A stretch of 64,000 nucleotides of DNA from an uncultured Faecalibacterium sp. (GTDB taxonomy: Bacteria; Bacillota; Clostridia; Oscillospirales; Ruminococcaceae): the NCBI GenBank assembly GCA_900540455.1, contig UQGD01000005.1:1-64000 (forward strand), given 5' to 3'. Shown here in pieces: positions 56,133 through 63,956 of the stretch (position 1 is the first letter of the stretch; every line of letters begins with the position of its first letter). Below the pieces are notes generated by a model. The model worked only from the letters and a program-made list of their open reading frames with translations, was not told where the DNA came from and did no database searches. A program made the position numbers and the translations under genes.

Positions 56133-56166
56133 GGGAGAAATTGCAAAAAAGAAAGGACGTACCATC

Positions 56167-57003
56167 ATGACGAACAATCAGATCATCCGCAACGAAGCCG
56201 CCAAGCTCGCCCCCGCTACCCTGCACGCCATCGCCACCGCCAACCACACCCCCGCCGAGATCGAAGCGCTGGCCGCTCAAATCCTCGTAACCGAGGAGGA
56301 CGGCACCCAGCACCCCGGCACCGTCCAGGATGCCGAAGTCATGCTTGCAGCGGATGAGTTGCACACCATCCACGAATGGAACCGGCAGGGCAAGCGGGTC
56401 AAGACTGGCGAAACCCATCTAAGCGAGTGCTATTTGTGGATGTTCACCACGAAACCCAGCAAGGCCCAGCGGGAAGCCGCCGAAGCCGAAGGCAAGGAAG
56501 CCGCAGAGCATCCCCACTTCTACCCCACAAAAGCGTACCTGTTCAGCTGCTTGCAGGTAGAGGACGAGAAAGCCGCCCCGGCTGGCCGGTTCAGCTCCAC
56601 CGCCGAGATCATCGCCTATAACAAGAAGCTGGCCGCTGAACGAAAAGCAGCAAAGGCCCCCGCCAAAACCGCCACCCCCACCAAAAAGGCCAGCAAGCCC
56701 GCCGCCCCGGCAAAAATGACCGCCGAACAGCTCAAAGCCAAAAACGCCCAGCTGCTTGCAGCGTTCAAGGCCAGCCAGGCCGCACCGAAGCCCGAAAACG
56801 AGATCTTCGCCCCCGAAAAATCTGCAAAGTCCGTTGTGATTGCCGTGGAAGAGTTCCACGAACTGCCCCAGCTGGCGAAAGTCCCCGAAGCGGTCAAAAA
56901 AGCCGCCGAAAAAAAGAAGGCCACAAAAAAAGCAGCAAAGCCCGCACCTATCCCCACCGCTGAACCCGACTTTGCAGCCCTGGCCGCCTCTATCCTGTTT
57001 TGA
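56167..57003 (+). CDS. ArdC-like N-terminal domain protein
   Basis: 278 residues. Residues 55-120 (LHTIHEWNRQGKRVKTGETH, then YLWMFTTKPSKAQ) resemble the ssDNA-binding ArdC N-terminal domain of antirestriction and plasmid proteins. From about 155 on the protein is Lys/Ala/Pro-rich and low-complexity, which suggests nonspecific nucleic-acid binding, ending in a short conserved PDFAALAASILF. AAAGGA precedes the ATG. Next to a methylase gene on the same strand, it may protect phage DNA from restriction. Family call is moderate. Confidence 0.65.
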   Translation: MTNNQIIRNEAAKLAPATLHAIATANHTPAEIEALAAQILVTEEDGTQHPGTVQDAEVMLAADELHTIHEWNRQGKRVKTGETHLSECYLWMFTTKPSKAQREAAEAEGKEAAEHPHFYPTKAYLFSCLQVEDEKAAPAGRFSSTAEIIAYNKKLAAERKAAKAPAKTATPTKKASKPAAPAKMTAEQLKAKNAQLLAAFKASQAAPKPENEIFAPEKSAKSVVIAVEEFHELPQLAKVPEAVKKAAEKKKATKKAAKPAPIPTAEPDFAALAASILF

Positions 57004-57090
57004 CGTGGATACCTTGACGGGCCGCACCACAAAAAAGCGACCCGATCCCAGCCCCGCCGGGGCATATAACACAGCAAGGAGAGAATCAAA

Positions 57091-58710
57091 ATGACAACAC
57101 CCAATGACAGCCGGGATTTTTACCCCACCCCGGACGGGCTCGCATGGGATATGGTGCACAGTTTAGAAGATGACTTCGGCAACTTTAAGTGCCTGCCCGC
57201 TCCCATCCTGGAGCCTTCCGCCGGAGATGGCGCACTTGCCCGGGCGGTTCACGCCGCCGCCGGGATCTACCATGATAGCCGCACGGGTGAGATCAAGCGC
57301 AATTCTTGGGAAAAGACCAAGGATTTTGACCTTGATTGTATCGAGCTTTCCAGCGACTTCCGCGCAAAGCTGAAAAAAGACGGTTTCCGGGTAGTGCATG
57401 ACGATTTTTTGAGCTTCAGGCCCTGCAAAAAGTACGCCGCCATCGTCATGAATCCGCCTTTCTCCGCCGGGGCGGCGCACCTGCTCAAGGCCCTGGACAT
57501 CATGAAGGACGGCGGAAAGATCCGCTGTCTGCTTAACGCCGAGACCCTCCGCAACCCTTACACCAACGAGCGGAAAGAGCTTGTGCAGAAACTGGGATCC
57601 CTAAACGCAACTGTAAAATACATTCCCGACGCTTTCAAAACTGCCGCCCGCCGGGCCGATGTGGAGGTTGCGTTTGTATCGGTGGATATCCCCCAGCGTG
57701 AACCCGTCAGCAAAATTCGGCTGGAGCTTCAGCACGAAACCGAGCAGCGGTTCCGGGAGAACAAAAACCTGGCCGCCCTGGTCAGCTCCGACCCCATCAC
57801 CGCCGCCATTGAGCGATACAACGCCGCCGCCGAGGGTATCCGCCGCATCTATGAGGAGTTCAACGGGATCAAGAGCCTGTTTTCCTCTGCTACCACCGAA
57901 GATCAGGAAAGCGAAGTGCTGAACTTCTCCAAAGACTACAACCAAGCTATCCGCAGTTTGCGTGCCTTGTACTGGAAAAAACTTTTTGACCTTCCCCAGA
58001 TCCGCGACAACCTCACCGTCGATATGCAGCACGAGTACAGCAAACGTATTGACGAGCTTGCCGACTACGATTTCAGCGCCTATAACATCCTGACCATCCG
58101 GGAAGAGATGTCCCGAAACATCGTTTCCGGCATCGAAAAAGAGATCATTGCTCTTTTTGACGACTGGACAAACCTCCACTATAGCGAGTACAGCAAAAAT
58201 ATCCACTACTACAACGGATGGTGTACAAACGAAGCCTACAAAGTTGGAAGCAAGGTCATTTTCCGGTGCAATGCCTTTAGTGACTGGTCCGGCAAATTTG
58301 AACCCGCCTGGCAGTGTGAAAGGCATCTCGCCCAGATAGAACGTGTACTGCACTACCTGGACACCAACGGCAAGAAATATAACGGCGACGCTCTGAGAAC
58401 CACGCTGAAAGCAGCGGAATCGTCCGGCCAAAGCGCAAAAATCCAGCTGCAGTACTTCACTGCCACATTTTACAAAAAAGGCACCTGCCACATCGAATTT
58501 ACAAACGAAGATGTTTTGAAGTCCTTCAACTCCTTCGCCAGTCAGAAAAAAGGCTGGCTGCCGCCCAGCTACGGGAAGAAATCCTACCGGGATATGTCCG
58601 CCGCCGACAAAAAGGTCGTGGACAGCTTCGAGGGCGAAGCAAGCTATACTGATACCCTGACCCGGCACCTGATCCCCACCACAACCAGTCTTTTGCAGCT
58701 TGGCACATAA
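57091..58710 (+). CDS. Adenine-type DNA methylase with DUF4942-like C-terminus
   Basis: 539 residues. Methylase motifs: SAM site ILEPSAGDGALAR and catalytic IVMNPPFSAGAAH (NPPF, N6-adenine type). The C-terminal 300 residues (YEEFNGIKSLFSSATTEDQE, YYNGWCTNEAYKVGSKVIF) match my recollection of DUF4942 in phage and plasmid methylases. AAGGAG before the ATG. No cognate endonuclease is nearby, so an orphan, self-protecting methylase is likely. Confidence 0.8.
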   Translation: MTTPNDSRDFYPTPDGLAWDMVHSLEDDFGNFKCLPAPILEPSAGDGALARAVHAAAGIYHDSRTGEIKRNSWEKTKDFDLDCIELSSDFRAKLKKDGFRVVHDDFLSFRPCKKYAAIVMNPPFSAGAAHLLKALDIMKDGGKIRCLLNAETLRNPYTNERKELVQKLGSLNATVKYIPDAFKTAARRADVEVAFVSVDIPQREPVSKIRLELQHETEQRFRENKNLAALVSSDPITAAIERYNAAAEGIRRIYEEFNGIKSLFSSATTEDQESEVLNFSKDYNQAIRSLRALYWKKLFDLPQIRDNLTVDMQHEYSKRIDELADYDFSAYNILTIREEMSRNIVSGIEKEIIALFDDWTNLHYSEYSKNIHYYNGWCTNEAYKVGSKVIFRCNAFSDWSGKFEPAWQCERHLAQIERVLHYLDTNGKKYNGDALRTTLKAAESSGQSAKIQLQYFTATFYKKGTCHIEFTNEDVLKSFNSFASQKKGWLPPSYGKKSYRDMSAADKKVVDSFEGEASYTDTLTRHLIPTTTSLLQLGT

Positions 58711-58716
58711 CAAAAC

Positions 58717-58790
58717 CCCGCAAGGCCGACGGCATCCGCCGCCGCTGGTGCAAGCCCAGCCGCCCCGCATTGGGACGGGCGCTCATGGGG
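58717..58790. repeat. Dispersed repeat R3, copy 2
   Basis: Second copy of 54610-54683, 4.1 kb away, directly after the methylase gene. A 30-nt spacer leads to the next small ORF. Confidence 0.8.
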
Positions 58791-58820
58791 CCCCGACAAA
58801 ACGAAAGGAATTTTTTCGCT

Positions 58821-59027
58821 ATGGAAAAACAAAACCACTGGGCGATCTATGCCCGCCGGGCAGGGCACAAAAAAGTGCACCCCTGCGCCCCCTCCAAAGG
58901 GCTGTATAACTGCCCTTTGTCCGCACTGGAACGCTACCCCACAAAACAGTGCGCCGAGGCTGTACGGGCCTCGCTGGCCTGTGAGAACCCTGATTTTTTC
59001 TTTTTTGTGCGTTACTTGCGGTCTTGA
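58821..59027 (+). CDS. Small hypothetical protein
   Basis: 68 residues, MEKQNHWAIYARRAGHKK, with three Cys (HPC, YNC, KQC) and one later (LAC). AAAGGA lies 11 nt upstream. It ends just before a terminator. Family not recognised; perhaps a cysteine-ligated zinc protein. Confidence 0.55.
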   Translation: MEKQNHWAIYARRAGHKKVHPCAPSKGLYNCPLSALERYPTKQCAEAVRASLACENPDFFFFVRYLRS

Positions 59028-59038
59028 GTTTCCAAGAA

Positions 59039-59074
59039 AAACTCCCAGCAGGTTTTATCCCGCCGGGAGTTTTC
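59039..59074 (+). terminator. Terminator after the methylase operon
   Basis: aaaactccc (59039-59047) with gggagtttt (59066-59074), inner AGCAGG/CCGCC pairing. Confidence 0.75.
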
Positions 59075-59108
59075 GGTTATCCCTGCACGCAATCTTGCTT
59101 GTTTTTCC

Positions 59109-59137
59109 TTGCTTTTCCAGACTTTTTGCCCTATCAT
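59109..59137 (+). promoter_or_regulatory. Promoter for the 59183 gene
   Basis: ttgctt (59109-59114), 17 nt, tatcat (59132-59137). Confidence 0.5.
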
Positions 59138-59182
59138 GGTAACAGTGAAATCCACAACGAAATCCAACAGGAGGTTCTTTCG

Positions 59183-59665
59183 ATGAAAAAAGTTATAGCT
59201 ACTTTGAATCCTGCCGCCAGTCCGCAGATCAGTGCAGCGGACAGCATCACGCAGATTGAAAGGTTGTCCGATGCGGCGCAGAGATATCTCTTGGATATGC
59301 TGGCCGAAACCAGCAGCTCCGCTTGCACCCGGCAGTATGCCGTTACCTGTCACGAAATGGAGCTTTTGCCCGAGCTTCGTACTCTGCCCCTCCTGCACGA
59401 AAACCCGTATCCCTTGGCCGAGGTGCTTTCTGATCTTCCAAAGCCGTTGCTGCTGTATCTCCTTGGTGCTGTCAGGCGGAGTGACAAGCCAAAGCCCAGC
59501 GCACCCAGCAGCGAGATCATTTCATGGCTTACCCACAACGTGCCTATGCTGGCGTCAGAACTTCCACCCGTTGCATCTTTCTCATTTTCAGAATCGTTCA
59601 TCGAAGCACAGCCCGCTGTTTATTCCTACCTAAGCAGCAAGTACAGCACAACATCTGATTCCTGA
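59183..59665 (+). CDS. Hypothetical early-region protein
   Basis: 160 residues, MKKVIATLNPAASPQISAAD. ACAGGAGG precedes the ATG. Helical N-terminal half (ITQIERLSDAAQRYLLDML), Ser/Pro-rich C-terminal half. Family not recognised. Confidence 0.65.
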   Translation: MKKVIATLNPAASPQISAADSITQIERLSDAAQRYLLDMLAETSSSACTRQYAVTCHEMELLPELRTLPLLHENPYPLAEVLSDLPKPLLLYLLGAVRRSDKPKPSAPSSEIISWLTHNVPMLASELPPVASFSFSESFIEAQPAVYSYLSSKYSTTSDS

Positions 59666-59679
59666 CCCTGCACACAAAA

Positions 59680-59736
59680 TTCACTTTTTTGTGAATGAGT
59701 TGAACTTTTCCGTTATCAAACCTCCAACTCGTTCAC
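59680..59736. promoter_or_regulatory. Alternative inverted repeats upstream of the 59764 gene
   Basis: gtgaatgagttg (59691-59702) can pair with caactcgttcac (59725-59736, one G-U) or its first half with ttcac (59680-59684). Either an operator or a leader with two exclusive hairpins. Confidence 0.45.
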
Positions 59737-59763
59737 GAAAACGGCACGAAACGGAGTGTTTTC

Positions 59764-60153
59764 ATGGATGAACTAGAGTTTTTTGCCCCTTGGCGCATCC
59801 TTGGGGTGTTTGGTGATGGATCGCGCCTTACATTTGACGGCTTAACAGAAGGCCAGGCGTATGACCGCATGTTGGAAGCTGCTGCCGACCATGACGATTT
59901 GCGTTACTGGCTGCATGTCACAGACCAGAATTACGAGGATGGCCAGTATTACAAGCTGCTCAACCATCCCGAGCCGCCCGCCGTGCATATCGTGGACTTC
60001 ACCGGCTACGATGGTCCACTTGATGAGAACGGGTTCCCCGTCGGGCTGCCGGACGAGATCGCCCAGTATGCCAAGGAGCAGGGAGCCGCCCCGGACGCCC
60101 CACAGATCATCATCAAGCGCAATGCACCACCTGATCCACCGCACGAAAAGTAA
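59764..60153 (+). CDS. Hypothetical acidic early protein
   Basis: 129 residues, strongly acidic (MDELEFFAPWRILGVFGDGS; EAAADHDDLRYWLH). Small acidic early proteins sometimes mimic DNA, but no such family is recognisable here. Last plus-strand gene of the early block. Confidence 0.65.
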   Translation: MDELEFFAPWRILGVFGDGSRLTFDGLTEGQAYDRMLEAAADHDDLRYWLHVTDQNYEDGQYYKLLNHPEPPAVHIVDFTGYDGPLDENGFPVGLPDEIAQYAKEQGAAPDAPQIIIKRNAPPDPPHEK

Positions 60154-60163
60154 TTACAAAAAC

Positions 60164-60197
60164 AAAACCCAGCGGACTGCACAGCCCGCCGGGTTTT
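60164..60197. terminator. Terminator between convergent early genes
   Basis: aaaacccagcgg (60164-60175) with ccgccgggtttt (60186-60197), one mismatch; T5 follows on the plus strand. 60198-60327 is otherwise empty. Confidence 0.8.
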
Positions 60198-60327
60198 TCT
60201 TTGCTTTACTCTGGCTTTCGGGGTAGTCGAGTTGTTTTTCCGATGCACTTCTACCCCTTTTCACGGAAACTGCGCATACAAGGATGGTTTCCCTCCTACC
60301 CTTATACAAAAATATCTTTTCCCTTTC

Positions 60328-60864
60328 CTAGACTGAGGTATGCATTCCGGTCTCTCTGGCAGCCTTGCGCGCATTATACGCGCGTTCTAAAAGAGCATCC
60401 CTTTCAGGTAGGCGATCCAGCTTTTCCGCCAGCATTACAAGAGCCACCACACGCAGGCGTTTAAGATGGGATATGCTATACTGTTGCCCCGCCTTTTGTG
60501 CCTTAACAGTTGCCCTCACCTGGCCCCAAGTGTACCCAAACACATAACGCTTGACTAGTATCTCACTGTGGACACTGCGAAGACCATTTATTTCTTCTCG
60601 AATCAGCACCAAATCAGACCGCAATGCTGCTTCCTGCCGTTCAAGTTGACGGAGTTGCTCAGAAATACCAAGCTCCTCCATCTTGATTGCCATGTCTGCC
60701 GTACTGTCTCCAGGCTGACTGCCTCTCGGCATTCCGTCCAAATTCATCCCGCGCAAGCTGCTGATCTCGTCGTCCAGCTCTATCAACTGTTGGCGAATCA
60801 ATCCCATCTTGCGCCGAATATCTGCATAGTACTCCACAATCATCTCCGCCTGGTCTTTTGTCAT
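60328..60864 (-). CDS. Sigma-region-4-like phage late regulator (ArpU/RinA/DUF1492 type)
   Basis: 178 residues. N-terminal coiled region (LGISEQLRQLERQEAALRSDL), then HSEILVKRYVFGYTWGQVRATV and SISHLKRLRVVALVMLAEKL, an HTH like sigma region 4 found in late transcription activators. GGAGG before the ATG. The best candidate for activating the late promoter at 53.6 kb, which lacks a -35 and has repeats in that position; this link is inference. Confidence 0.75.
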   Translation of the reverse strand: MTKDQAEMIVEYYADIRRKMGLIRQQLIELDDEISSLRGMNLDGMPRGSQPGDSTADMAIKMEELGISEQLRQLERQEAALRSDLVLIREEINGLRSVHSEILVKRYVFGYTWGQVRATVKAQKAGQQYSISHLKRLRVVALVMLAEKLDRLPERDALLERAYNARKAARETGMHTSV

Positions 60865-60876
60865 GGCCCGCCTCCA

Positions 60877-61065
60877 TCAAAATTCCTTTCCAAAATCCGG
60901 ATTTCCTGCACTCTCCTGCGCCATTCTGGCTGCTGTTTCTTTTTGGTTGCCGTCTTTTTTTGCTTCATGTGCCGCTTTCTGGCGGGCCGCTTGTTTCTGC
61001 TTCACCTGCAATCTCAGAGATTTCTTGAAATACTCCGGGAACGGTTTTCTCCGTGGTTTCCCCAT
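60877..61065 (-). CDS. Small basic protein
   Basis: 62 residues, very Lys/Arg/Gln-rich and helical (RRKPFPEYFKKSLRLQVKQ). AAGGAGGTG lies before the ATG. Probably nucleic-acid binding; family unknown. Confidence 0.6.
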   Translation of the reverse strand: MGKPRRKPFPEYFKKSLRLQVKQKQAARQKAAHEAKKDGNQKETAARMAQESAGNPDFGKEF

Positions 61066-61077
61066 GTTTTCACCTCC

Positions 61078-61347
61078 TTATCTTCCCAATTCAATGATGG
61101 CGCCCATCTTTTCAATCCTTTTCCGCGAAACATAGCGTTTTTTCAGCATAGCAAAGATTTTTGTTTCGCTTTCCGCATAGAAATTTGCCCCAGCGCAAAA
61201 ATATCGCGATTCAGGGTTAAACTGCTGCCGGATTTTCAAACAGAGCGCCATATATCCACTGAATGGCACGTCCAGCTTATAAACCATGATCCGTCCGGTC
61301 TGCTGGTCAACTTCCCGACAAAGAAAGACTGCATCCGTTTCCATCAT
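61078..61347 (-). CDS. Hypothetical protein
   Basis: 89 residues from ATG 61347, overlapping the upstream gene by 4 nt. AVFLCREVDQQTGRIMVYKLD and YFCAGANFYAESETKIFAML suggest a compact alpha/beta fold. Not recognised. Confidence 0.6.
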   Translation of the reverse strand: MMETDAVFLCREVDQQTGRIMVYKLDVPFSGYMALCLKIRQQFNPESRYFCAGANFYAESETKIFAMLKKRYVSRKRIEKMGAIIELGR

Positions 61348-61877
61348 CGCATTCCTCTCCCTTCCATCTGCGCCGCCAGCCTTTTCCACTCCTTGATTTC
61401 ATTCTTGCTGCCTGGTGTGATGATCTCGGTAAATTTGTACCCTTTTGGTTCTGCGATCAAGTCAATAAATAATCTCCGGCGGTATATATAGTCCCGCTGC
61501 ATCCGCCGGGTGAATTTCGACTTGATCTCTACCACCTCCACTGTGCTATCCGCATATACAAGCACATAATCTGCCGTGTATTGTGCCGCCGGAAGGTGTA
61601 TCCCGCCATAGTCCTTTGCGGGCAGCAGCGGGAAAGTAACGTGCGGTGTCGCTTTTATAATACTTCCCGATTCGATTCCCGGCAGGATCACCGTCATGTA
61701 GTATTCATACTCTCCCCGGCTCTCAAACGCCTTGCCGATCTTCCCCGCAGTGCGCACCGCCTCCACCAGCGTTTGCTGGGCCGGGGTACACTTCCCCCTT
61801 GTTCGCCTTGCAATCTGGGCTTCTGCCTGTGCCCGGTATCGCGGCGGCAGGTCTGATAGCTCCATTCTTGTGCTCAT
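61344..61877 (-). CDS. DUF1064-like phage endonuclease (PD-(D/E)xK)
   Basis: 177 residues. Glu in SRGEYEYYMTVILPG, Asp in YTADYVLVYAD and VEVVEIKSKFTRR give the E...D...ExK pattern of this fold; PHVTFPLLP is the family beta segment. Such proteins are thought to act as Holliday-junction resolvases or nucleases in phage recombination. Confidence 0.8.
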   Translation of the reverse strand: MSTRMELSDLPPRYRAQAEAQIARRTRGKCTPAQQTLVEAVRTAGKIGKAFESRGEYEYYMTVILPGIESGSIIKATPHVTFPLLPAKDYGGIHLPAAQYTADYVLVYADSTVEVVEIKSKFTRRMQRDYIYRRRLFIDLIAEPKGYKFTEIITPGSKNEIKEWKRLAAQMEGRGMR

Positions 61878-61881
61878 TTTC

Positions 61882-62754
61882 TTACCACCTCCTGCTCAAA
61901 ATCACATAGCATTGCGGTTCTGTCACCTCCCACCCGTCTTCCCGCTTTTTCTCTGAGTCGTGCAGCTCTCCCGGGTCAAAAACAGTGGTCTTCTCCAACT
62001 TCCACCCTGGAAAGCGCTGCCCCCACCAATATTCATCGTTTTGCATATCACCACACGCAGCCCGAAGCTGCTTGCGGCTCCACTTTGTGTCATTTGGCAC
62101 CTGCTCTACCGGCAATATCAAATTTTTGCTCTCAACGCAGATGCGTTCCTTGTGACCGTAAATGTAACCAACCGTCCCATGCTTTCCCTGTGCAGCTCCA
62201 TCATTGCCCAGCAACTTTTTCATGTCGATTCGGTCTGCATTCATCGTGCCAAGCGGCTCAAATTCGTTTGTCCCAGGCACACGCCGCCGCCAAAGGTCCT
62301 CCAGCATCTCCCGAAACTCCCGGCGCTGGCCGCACGACATCCCTGCGCACTCCACAAATCCGTGCATATGTAAGCGGCCTTTTTCGCCTTTTCGCACGGC
62401 CCACAGCATAAGCCGCACGCTTTCTCGTTGAACACTAAATTTTTTGCAAGCCGCCGCAATCACCCGGCGCTTGTAGTTTACGACCTCCCTTTTGCACCCC
62501 AGGATGTCATCCGGCAAAAAAGCTTCGTCGAACGTCCCTGTCAAAAAAAATCCCTCCCGACTAAAGTTCGCCAAAGCCTTTCTCTGTTTTTTTCGTAAGG
62601 AGCTTATCCGGTTTCTGCTTTTCTGGTCCGTAGTGGATTCTTTGCGCTTTTTTCCGCGGCTCTTGTGCTCTTGTGGAGTGATCGCAAAAAGTCCGACCGC
62701 CATGTAGCCTTCTCCGCAAAGGATCTTCTTTTCTCGGATGAAGTTGCATCTCAT
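61882..62754 (-). CDS. HUH rolling-circle replication initiator
   Basis: 290 residues. Motif 1 FFLTGTFDE (69-77), HUH metal motif LHMHGFVE (128-135) and motif 3 GYIYGHKE with Tyr199 and Lys202 (YxxK). Nicks a single strand at an origin and stays linked through Tyr, as P2 gpA or plasmid Rep proteins do. An ATG at 62754 (AGGAAGG, spacing 7) is used; 62703 (GGAG, spacing 8) is possible. Palindromes upstream may hold the origin. Confidence 0.8.
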   Translation of the reverse strand: MRCNFIREKKILCGEGYMAVGLFAITPQEHKSRGKKRKESTTDQKSRNRISSLRKKQRKALANFSREGFFLTGTFDEAFLPDDILGCKREVVNYKRRVIAAACKKFSVQRESVRLMLWAVRKGEKGRLHMHGFVECAGMSCGQRREFREMLEDLWRRRVPGTNEFEPLGTMNADRIDMKKLLGNDGAAQGKHGTVGYIYGHKERICVESKNLILPVEQVPNDTKWSRKQLRAACGDMQNDEYWWGQRFPGWKLEKTTVFDPGELHDSEKKREDGWEVTEPQCYVILSRRW

Positions 62755-62842
62755 CTTTTTACCTTCCTGTCTCGGTCAGCATCCTGTGTTTACTCGCTTT
62801 TTGTTGCCCACAGTCACAGAAATAACGGGTATACAAGCTCCC

Positions 62843-62897
62843 TAAAAGGGGGTCCCCTTTTATCAGCTCACCCTCTTGCCGGATAGCAAGAGGGTGA
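62843..62897. repeat. Two palindromes upstream of the replication initiator
   Basis: taaaagggg/cccctttta around a two-base centre (62843-62862), and tcaccctcttgc/gcaagagggtga (62868-62879, 62886-62897). The second follows the stop of the small gene at 62910 and may be a terminator. The first is cruciform-like, a candidate nick-site hairpin. Confidence 0.55.
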
Positions 62898-62909
62898 ATC
62901 ATCTGCTTT

Positions 62910-63119
62910 TCACTTTAATACAAAGCCTGCAAATTGCAGCTGTGCCTCCCTGACAAAGGAGTCCAGGATCGGATCCAAGTTTTCTTCAAAAACACGGTAG
63001 TAACAAGCATTGCTCACATCTTTGCTTCCTTCTGCCCGCTGTAGCATGATCGTGTAATTCGCCTGATTGCGGGACAATCCCTTTGCCATCATCAATTTTT
63101 TAAGACGCTTTGTTTTCAT
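62910..63119 (-). CDS. Small phage protein, possible DNA-binding
   Basis: 69 residues from ATG 63119: MKTKRLKKLMMAKGLSRNQA, a short helix-turn-helix-like start. Overlaps the upstream gene by 4 nt (ATGA). Confidence 0.6.
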   Translation of the reverse strand: MKTKRLKKLMMAKGLSRNQANYTIMLQRAEGSKDVSNACYYRVFEENLDPILDSFVREAQLQFAGFVLK

Positions 63120-63619
63120 CTTCCTTGTTCTCCTTTTTTGGTTTTCGCATTCACTTCCACTTTCGGCATCGGCTGATCCGACCGATTGAGCGGGATAAAA
63201 AAGTCGCACCCCATCCCTCCCTTCGGAAAGTCATGCCACGCCAGCGCATAACGGATCGCAAGCCATACAGATTCCGCCCGGTATGCCTCCCGCAATGTAA
63301 ATTGAATAGATGTGGGCGGCACATTTTGTGCCCATAATGTGCGCAGCCCTTCCCGCATATGGTTGCGAAGCCGCATACACTTTCTAAAATCCTGTTCGTG
63401 CTCCCGGTGGAACTTCTTCCGTTCCTCGCTGGTGTGGCACTCTTTTTCCATCTGCTCTGTATAGTCCCAGCAGCAGACCTCATTCACAAAATCCTCAAAC
63501 TGCCCCATCCGAAACCGGATGTATTCCTCACACGCCAGCTTCACCGCCACCGCGGTTTCCCGGCTCATCGTGACAGTGACTGTCTCGCTCTCTTCCGGTG
63601 CTTTATTCTTCTTTTTCAT
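63116..63619 (-). CDS. Hypothetical early protein
   Basis: 167 residues from ATG 63619 with AGGAG upstream. VTVTMSRETAVAVKLACEEYIRF then charged helices; WLAIRYALAWHDFP and FFIPLNRSDQP near the end. Overlaps the upstream gene by 17 nt. Not recognised. Confidence 0.65.
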   Translation of the reverse strand: MKKKNKAPEESETVTVTMSRETAVAVKLACEEYIRFRMGQFEDFVNEVCCWDYTEQMEKECHTSEERKKFHREHEQDFRKCMRLRNHMREGLRTLWAQNVPPTSIQFTLREAYRAESVWLAIRYALAWHDFPKGGMGCDFFIPLNRSDQPMPKVEVNAKTKKGEQGR

Positions 63620-63956
63620 ATCCCATCTCCTTGCTGCCAGGCCAGCCGTTCCGCTGGCTGCGCTCGTACTTCTCAAGCATTGCCGCCAGTTGAATCGCCT
63701 CCACCGCCAGATGGATCGCATTTTCCATCATTTCTTTCAGTTCCTCTTTTGCAACCTCCTTATTTCCTTTGACTGTGTTCCACATCCTGATCTCGACGAA
63801 AAATTTCAGCGGCTCAAGCGCCATTTCAACCTCGTCCAGCTCTTCTCTGATGACGTTTTGCCCTTCATGGGCACTCGCAAACATCCGAAACCGACGGTTT
63901 GCTGCCGCCAGTTCCTTCTTGACAAGTCCCCGAACTTCTTTTGTAATGACATCCAT
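63603..63956 (-). CDS. Hypothetical early protein
   Basis: 117 residues from ATG 63956 (GGGAGAG upstream). Helical and charged: LVKKELAAANRRFRMFASAH, EELDEVEMALEPLKFFVE. Start of a run of overlapping small early genes that continues beyond the window. Confidence 0.65.
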   Translation of the reverse strand: MDVITKEVRGLVKKELAAANRRFRMFASAHEGQNVIREELDEVEMALEPLKFFVEIRMWNTVKGNKEVAKEELKEMMENAIHLAVEAIQLAAMLEKYERSQRNGWPGSKEMGYEKEE

